Assembly (NCBI GenBank): GCA_000310025.1
Contig: FN649054.1
Coordinates: forward strand, 1 to 10,904
DNA: 10,904 bases
Direction of reading: 5' to 3'
DNA from: Ectocarpus siliculosus
Taxonomy: Eukaryota; Sar; Phaeophyceae; Ectocarpales; Ectocarpaceae
Position numbers and translations under genes: made by a program. The first letter of the stretch is position 1. Every line of letters begins with the position of its first letter. The notes beneath the pieces were generated by a model. It ran no database searches and had not been told where the DNA came from. It saw only the letters and a program-made list of their open reading frames with translations. Below, piece after piece: positions 5,652-10,904 of this stretch.

Positions 5652-6430
5652 CAAGAGGTGAGACTACAGTATTCCCTTCCTTACAGAAGCGTAATCTTGT
5701 ACTTCGACCAAGTCCTCGTTTCAGTTAATGATGCCCTTACTGCAACATCACCACATGCTTGCTGTCGTCGACTTCAGCATGCTGGCGACCACGCGGCCGA
5801 CTCGTCGACTTCATTCGAAAGTGAAAGAAATGTCAAGTTTTTGACCGACTAACACCATCCCCACCCTTTCACGTGGAGGGCAGTCGGAGTCGGAGATACA
5901 CACGGTAATTGCGGCGGGGTGCGTGGTAACGTCAGCGCTTCGAATTGTCAAAGAGAGTGGGCACGCGATATCTTCACACCGAGGTACCTACTGTCCTATT
6001 TTAGAGATTTTCGTAAGAAGGGGGGGAGTGTATACGACTGACCGTGAGTTCTGACTCGTGAACCGGACATCACGCACCACGCATCCACATGACCCACCGT
6101 CATCACCGCTGACCGATGATAGTCCCATCAAGCCCAGGCAAAACACCCGCAAACGGCCGATCACGTGCATATTGCGATCTGTTGCACCCCTGGTGGACGA
6201 AGTTCGGAGCTGGCAGACGCGTGATTCCTGCTGTAGACAAGGGCGATAAGGTTTTTTGCTATAAGAGTGGATGACGACACCAACACGCACGGAACCTTCG
6301 CCTGGCATTCGTTTAAAGGCAAGATCAACTTGATCTCCTAACAGGAAATGGGGGTGGGAACAAATCAGTCAGAAAATCGCCTGAGCCTCATCATACACAT
6401 GTTATATGCCGACCTAATCGGGGTGCCAGT
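5652..6430. other. No supported gene; probable upstream region of the esterase-like gene
   Basis: Contains the alternative first exon mentioned for the esterase-like gene (5741-5814, minus) and otherwise only short random open frames. No TATA box or start element could be assigned with confidence. One TACAGCA-family motif lies at 6229-6235 (minus). Confidence 0.5.
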
Positions 6431-6432
6431 GA

Positions 6433-6446
6433 GAGCAGCGCTGCTC
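6433..6446. repeat. 14-bp perfect palindrome
   Basis: GAGCAGCGCTGCTC reads the same on both strands. It lies about 20 bp upstream of a hairpin followed by eight T residues. Confidence 0.85.
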
Positions 6447-6466
6447 AACTTCATTGCGTATTTGAT

Positions 6467-6488
6467 CTGTCAGAGGACAGTTTTTTTT
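6467..6488 (+). terminator. Small hairpin plus T8, Pol III-like terminator
   Basis: CTGTC-AGAG-GACAG forms a 5-bp stem with a 4-base loop, directly followed by eight T. In a eukaryote a run of four or more T can end Pol III transcripts, but no A/B box or tRNA-like fold was found upstream, so the role is uncertain. Confidence 0.35.
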
Positions 6489-6582
6489 ATTTCCCTTCCC
6501 CTCTCAGGCACATGTTATCTCCCTAACTTCATGCCCTGTTGTTTGTTGATAAACCAAACACACATAGTGGCGGAGTCAATAA

Positions 6583-6765
6583 ATGCCGGCTGCTTGCATG
6601 AACACGGCATGGAACTACATAGGTTACAAAGGTCTAGGCTCAGGCCGCATCGAATTCTGCTATGTATCCGCCCCAAGGATGGTACCGTACAGCAGTCTAC
6701 AGTACTTTGAAGTGAAACACGAGATACCACACCCCGCAGATAACATTTGTATCACCGGGGGTTGA
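6583..6765 (+). CDS. Hypothetical 60-residue open frame
   Basis: ATG at 6583, directly after an in-frame TAA, through to TGA at 6763-6765. The translation has a balanced composition (many Tyr, Ile, Gly and Pro) and is not obviously repeat-derived. I recognise no family, signal peptide or membrane segment. The stop lies in the loop of an 11-bp inverted repeat (6728-6782). It could be an exon, a short gene or chance. Confidence 0.15.
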   Translation: MPAACMNTAWNYIGYKGLGSGRIEFCYVSAPRMVPYSSLQYFEVKHEIPHPADNICITGG

Positions 6766-6782
6766 ATTCTTTGCGGGGTGTG
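6728..6782. repeat. 11-bp inverted repeat with 33-bp loop
   Basis: CACACCCCGCA (6728-6738) is the exact reverse complement of TGCGGGGTGTG (6772-6782). A GC-rich stem like this could fold in RNA from either strand. Confidence 0.85.
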
Positions 6783-7699
6783 CTATTTTGCATGGCCCGG
6801 GCGATAAAGTGCAGGGTGCGGGAGCCATGAACGGGTGTTATGTCTACTGCCGCACACTTGCAGTACCGAAGTTGTGTGGTAATTTACGGTGTTTTTTGTT
6901 GTTGTGTCGCATAAGGTCTACTACAGCAGTACATGTAGGCTAAGGGCCCAAATATCAACAATATCAGTAGTCCACCCTGAGATGTACACACAAAATGCTA
7001 GTAGTATGCATAGAATTAGAGGAGGAGGAGTAAGCAGCATCCATCTGAAGGAACGCGTATCATTTCATTTATGAATAGAAAAATACTGGTACAATATGCA
7101 TCGTCTTCCGTGGAATGGAATGATCGCGCTGTGAAAATGTGGTATCGTGTGTCACCTACGTTGATAATATTCCGACATGGAGACCACCAATTCGCCCGGT
7201 ACACGCACACATCATGAACGGGGGGGCTGGAGTTTGTATGGGGTTCAACATGTTCCTCGAAGATATTTGTCTTTGCAGAAGAGAGGGTGGAGTGGGACAG
7301 CGGTGAGAGTGTGGGTGGAGAGAATCTCGGCTCAAACACGCACCTGCGTACCTCGCGGCTCATCACTGGGAACAGAACGCAGCTACGCCAGGGAACAGAC
7401 CAAAATAGTAGTTGTCATACGTGGTATGCATAATATAGCGTATAGCACGGCAGCGAGTGGACTGACCGTCTGAAGCGTGGAGCTCACCAAAACTCGTGTG
7501 TCCGCCGAGGTCCGTTCCGTTGAGAGAGAGGCGGTGAGGACCTACAGCAGTGGCATCACAAGTGACAACGTCACTCCCGTCTCAAAATTCGCATCGCAAA
7601 AACGTACAAATACCCCCTCCGCTTGAGGTGATGTGGACCTCCAAGAGGGCTCACTGTTGTTGGAATGCGGACATTATTTGTACCTCCCCCCCCTGGTCC
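6783..7699. other. No supported gene
   Basis: Only short, unrecognisable open frames are present. Small features are a GAGGAGGAGGAG run near 7019 and TACAGCA motifs at 6922-6928 and 7543-7549. Confidence 0.5.
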
Positions 7700-8258
7700 C
7701 CTGTCCACTGACCTGTTGGTAGTGCTCTATTGCCCTGAGCGGTGAGGCACGGACTGAAATATGTCAGTGTAGTGTATGTGTACTTAGAGTAGGTGAATGT
7801 TCCTGGATGGGAGAACGCACCCCTGCACTCTACAACTCTATGATACAACAACAAAGAGCAGTTCCGTGACTGTTGTACTGCTCCAATGCGAAAAAATGCA
7901 GTCTGGGTCCTTCTACGCATATTCTGCCAACCCGTGAGCCCGCGAGTACGACTATAACACCAGGTCACCGAAAAAGGGCACTGCGGTGGAGCTCGTTTGA
8001 TTGACTGATCAATAAATACACACACACACAGAAAGACTACCCATTCGATTTGATATTTCCCGGTGGGTCTGTACCCCTTCATCGGACACACACATATGAG
8101 GTGAGGTGTGGTGTGCTTACGCTGTGTTTAGTGTTGTGTTAGTTACTACTCAATATTACAATTTCGCCATGCTGGGGACGTCGTTCGAGACTGCGCCTGA
8201 CGCCTCATGGACAGGCAGCTATATCATCTCGGGAGGAGATCAACATGATGAGCCTGCC
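7700..8258 (+). repeat. Dispersed repeat, copy 1
   Basis: Two blocks match, in inverted orientation, two blocks at 10158-10535. The better block is 8171-8220, which aligns with the reverse complement of 10201-10250 with 7 mismatches in 50 bases and continues with indels to about 8258. The second block is 7700-7739, which matches the reverse complement of 10490-10535 (shared ACCAACAGGTCAG). Block order is the same in both copies once inverted. The middle is poorly conserved. It includes an (AC)n run at 8018-8030. Confidence 0.7.
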
Positions 8259-8395
8259 GTGACAACAGGTCCACTCTGGATCCCCATTTACCGGGCTAAG
8301 AGGCGAGGAGTCATGTCTGGAAGCTCATTAGTCTATGCGTAATCGCCGCGCCGCTGCTAATTAAAACATGGTAATCATACGCACCGAGTTGCCAG
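8259..8395. other. No supported gene
   Basis: Nothing recognisable beyond the end of the dispersed repeat. Confidence 0.4.
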
Positions 8396-8644
8396 TCAGT
8401 TGATCACAACTCTATCGATATGAGTGAGGACGGTCGGCCAAGATGGGCAGTGGAGCTGGCACGGGGCTGCTGGACAACATGGACAAACAAAGGTCCGAAA
8501 ACGATTTTGAACATCGGGGCGGTAGCTCCAATCGGAGAGATGTATAGCAATGCTGTAGTCTGGCGTAAAGTAGGGCATACTGAGGACACCGCACATTAAC
8601 CTTTCCGGCCGGCAAGTCTTGTAGTGGCTCGAGGAATCCGGCAA
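8396..8644 (-). CDS. Hypothetical exon-like open frame
   Basis: A minus-strand open frame contains Met-Pro-Tyr-Phe-Thr-Pro-Asp-Tyr and Ser-Asp-Trp-Ser-Tyr-Arg-Pro-Asp-Val, then a Cys/Pro-rich end. A possible splice acceptor CCTCAG lies just before Tyr-Ala-Leu-Leu-type codons in an alternative frame. No family is recognised, and composition alone makes it only weakly coding-like. Confidence 0.13.
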   Translation of the reverse strand: MPDSSSHYKTCRPERLMCGVLSMPYFTPDYSIAIHLSDWSYRPDVQNRFRTFVCPCCPAAPCQLHCPSWPTVLTHIDRVVIN

Positions 8645-8899
8645 GAGGGAGAAGGCAGGCAGCCCGTACGTGTGTCAATTCACTTGTGGTCCTGCTGCCG
8701 TGTGGTCGCGCAACCGCTATCAACCGTCAACACCACACGACCACCGCCGCATCACAAACCACCCAACCGCCGAACCCAAGTGCTGCCGCGGAAAACACGA
8801 CGTCTGCGCAGGTCGGTTCCCATCACAAGGCAAGAGGTTATTATTATTTTTCGATGATGAAGAACAGCGGCAAACTGCTATACGTTCGACGCATGTATC

Positions 8900-8935
8900 A
8901 TTCAACGGCACGTAAAATAGTAAAATAGTACGTAG
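8900..8935. repeat. Short tandem AAAATAGT
   Basis: AAAATAGT occurs twice in tandem, followed by ACGTAGTACAC. A minor low-complexity site. Confidence 0.6.
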
Positions 8936-9435
8936 TACACTGAGCCGATGCTCCCCAAATCCCAGGCTGTACCGGACGATCCAAGTTGAAAGACTGGCAG
9001 TTCATGCGGGGTTGACGAGACGGTGGTTGATGTATTTAATATGAGATGGAATCTGACGAAGGCTCGGCTTTTTTGGAAATTTCAAATTTGAAAAATAATA
9101 GATGCAGTTTGTTTAAATCCATGGGAGCCTCGAAAGAAATACGTATAGAGATGCGATGTGGATAAAACATATGGAAAATACGAGGTGATCTTCATCCTGC
9201 CGTTAATCGCCAGCGTCGCGCATACAAGCGGGTGCGTGATCAGCCCAACCAAGTTGTCCATTTCGCGCGTCGAGCGTCGGAACTCCGCCGCTCCGTCTGC
9301 AACTTCGCGACTCTTCCATTTCACGATCGATGCGGACCGGTCTTTTTTTACTCTCCAGCGCCCTCTCTCTCTCTTCTTCGCAACGTTTTCGCCCAGTTCT
9401 CGGCCACCACGCCGTCCGTTGGCCGTGTGCTTTAT

Positions 9436-9462
9436 GATTAGGTTTAGGTTGAGGGTTGGGGT
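9436..9462 (+). repeat. Degenerate telomere-like stretch
   Basis: TTAGGTTTAGG, TTGAGGG and TTGGGG follow each other, resembling decayed TTTAGGG/TTAGGG units. It is very short and imperfect. Confidence 0.3.
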
Positions 9463-9970
9463 TGATAGAGAACAAATAGACCTCGCCACTGGGCCCGGAA
9501 CCCACGGTAGACCGTGTATCGAGTAGGGAGACTTGCACGTCTTGCACGCGTGTGCGGAAGAAGTTTTTCTCAGAACATTGGGACCACAGCCCTCTCAGGT
9601 GCTGACCCAAGTACGGGCTGCCGGATTGCCCCGGACCACTAATACAACACCCGCCGACCGCCAGAGGTTAGTGTCCTGTTTGTCCTCAGTATGCGTCCTA
9701 CTGTATTTGTAGTCTACGCTCATATTTGTTTTTGGACCATTTATTCGATTTACTTGCCATGAGCCTTCTATTATTCCAGGTCCTCTACTCTGCTGACGTC
9801 CTAACTCTTACTGTGGGTGAAACTTGATAAATACTCGCTGGCATCTCTGCGTATGGATATGTATGCATAGCATATGAGACTTACCAACAACGATAATTTC
9901 ATTACTTCTAACTGATCACGACGAGTAAAATGCGTTGGCTGGCGCAAAGAGTACTTCTTCGCGTTTCAGA

Positions 9971-9990
9971 CGTCTCCTCGTCTCCTCGTC
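9971..9990. repeat. Short tandem CGTCTCCT
   Basis: Two full copies and one partial copy of CGTCTCCT in a row. Confidence 0.75.
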
Positions 9991-10157
9991 TTTCAGCCCA
10001 CAACCAACCCATTTTTACCCTTCAGAGCTAAAAAAAGGTTGTTATTATGTATCACCGTCTACAACTGCTGCTGTACGTGGTGGATGTACTACAGCAGTAC
10101 TACGGTAAAGCAGGTATATGTGAATACGTACAGCAGAATGTACAGAGTACAGTGGAG

Positions 10158-10535
10158 TGTATCATATGTAGTTCATCGCCCCCCGAGTGTATATGGACAC
10201 AGCTGCTTGTCCATGAGGCACCGGGCGCAGCCTCTAACGACGTCCGCAGCAGTGGTGGGTGGACATGCATATTTTGGAGTTCAATACAACACAAACGTCG
10301 CCGTTGTCCACCGCCCCGCACAATCAATCGATTGGTGGAACCATGCCTTACCGTGCCGGCGCCGTGATGTTGCAATCATTACTCGCATCCTGCTACAGCA
10401 GTGTGTATCACTGGAAAGTAAAATATGTAAGCCCACCAAAGCCCACCTGCATCGAGCAATTAGAAGATTGAGCAGGCGATGCCCCACAGCTCAGCGAAAT
10501 GGAGCACTCACTGTACCAACAGGTCAGCGGACACC
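10158..10535 (-). repeat. Dispersed repeat, copy 2 (inverted)
   Basis: Inverted, shorter partner of 7700-8258. The 50-base block 10201-10250 (reverse complement) is 86 percent identical to 8171-8220. The block at 10490-10535 matches the reverse complement of 7700-7739. It lies within the area densest in TACAGCA motifs (10090, 10129, 10394). Confidence 0.7.
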
Positions 10536-10604
10536 GGAAGGCACCTTTCCTCATGGAGCTCGATATTTGAGATATTAAATCTTAGGGCCGTTCCCCCTCG
10601 TCAT

Positions 10605-10640
10605 TAATGCATATATGCGTACATACATACATGTACATGT
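10605..10640. repeat. Palindromic AT/GT-rich microsatellite
   Basis: GCATATATGC and repeated ACAT units ending in ACATGTACATGT form overlapping palindromes. Confidence 0.7.
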
Positions 10641-10751
10641 GGTGTCGGTCCTCGCTCGAACGGACTTCCGCGGAGTGCTGGGTTGCTCCGCGCTACAGAC
10701 GGTCAGATCCATTGGTCTCTGAGACGAAGGCGTCCACGTTTGTAAATAGTC

Positions 10752-10773
10752 GCTCTCTCTCTGTGTGTCTGTG
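10752..10773. repeat. (CT)n/(GT)n microsatellite
   Basis: A short CT run passes into a GT run. Confidence 0.8.
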
Positions 10774-10825
10774 TTATCATTGCTGTACTGTAGTATCGAC
10801 CGGGATACTTACATTATTGGGAGCC

Positions 10826-10891
10826 CACGTGGGACGTCCCATGGGACAGCCCTGGGACGTCCCACGTGTCCCATGGCGTCCCATGGGACAC
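10826..10891. repeat. GGGAC/GTCCC palindrome cluster
   Basis: CACGTGGGACGTCCCA (10826-10841) is the exact reverse complement of 10853-10868, around an 11-base spacer. GTGTCCCATGG (10866-10876) is the exact reverse complement of 10881-10891 around CGTC. Within these lie perfect 12-bp palindromes TGGGACGTCCCA (twice) and GTCCCATGGGAC (twice). The array reaches close to the right window edge and may continue. Confidence 0.9.
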
Positions 10892-10904
10892 CCGGGGAAG
10901 CTCC

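Larger units (their letters stand above)
8936..10038. other. No supported gene; small repeats only
   Basis: Overlapping open frames at about 9082-9610 on both strands are unrecognisable, and the minus-strand ones are rich in Arg, Lys and Glu. Visible small structures are the palindrome TCAAATTTGA near 9081, a degenerate telomere-like stretch at about 9436-9462, and CGTCTCCT in tandem at 9971-9986. Confidence 0.5.

Noticed and set aside
7651-8091. Minus-strand open frame of 146 codons
   Set aside because: It lies over the dispersed repeat and an AC microsatellite; its composition looks random and no motif is recognisable.
8624-8928. Three overlapping plus-strand frames, one with a CCRGKHDVC stretch
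   Set aside because: The Cys spacing fits no finger family, and three overlapping frames of similar length suggest chance.
9082-9610. Overlapping open frames on both strands
   Set aside because: No recognisable domain, and no splice or start context favours one frame over another.
1-10904. tRNA or rRNA genes
   Set aside because: No B-box-like GGTTCRANNCC with an acceptor stem and no rRNA-like core was found by eye on either strand.

Overview
The window looks like nuclear DNA of a eukaryote, not a prokaryote. It has a multi-exon gene with GT-AG introns whose phases agree, minisatellites and microsatellites, long stretches without genes, and a degenerate eukaryotic-type tyrosine-recombinase (YR) transposable element. 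Introns of about 230, 350 and 735 bp and a CCCH-finger/YR element would suit a brown alga or other stramenopile. That assignment is inference; nothing in the window proves the taxon.

Left part (1-761): a minisatellite with a 32-bp core repeated six times at alternating long and short spacings, ending in A-rich and TA tracts, then about 250 bp with no feature I can support. Next (762-3786) is a YR-type mobile element. Its GC-rich, Gag-like region (coiled coil, then a CCCH zinc finger) is broken by shifts and an in-frame TAG. It is followed in the same frame, across one more TAG, by a tyrosine recombinase with a one-base frameshift between its HxxR box and its nucleophilic tyrosine. No reverse transcriptase lies between them. 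After the recombinase comes a 240-bp sequence (B1), a 291-bp unique segment (A2) and a second, base-for-base identical 240-bp copy (B2). This is the B1-A2-B2 layout expected at the 3' end of split-direct-repeat YR retroelements (Ngaro/PAT/TOC type).

The right end of B2 (3786) abuts, at a codon boundary, the last visible exon of a minus-strand gene (3787-5651). Four exons assemble with matching phases into the N-terminal part of an SGNH/PC-esterase-like protein (TBL/PMR5-type fold). The third intron splits the catalytic Gly-Asp-Ser motif. The rest of this gene is not recognisable in the window, so it appears interrupted by the element, or cut off by a linked rearrangement.

The right half (about 5.8-10.9 kb) has no convincing protein gene. 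It contains two inverted copies of a diverged dispersed repeat (about 7.7-8.26 kb and 10.16-10.54 kb), a strongly over-represented TACAGCA motif (10 occurrences from 6.2 to 10.8 kb, none seen to the left), several hairpins, short microsatellites, and at the right edge a cluster of long palindromes built from GGGAC/GTCCC.
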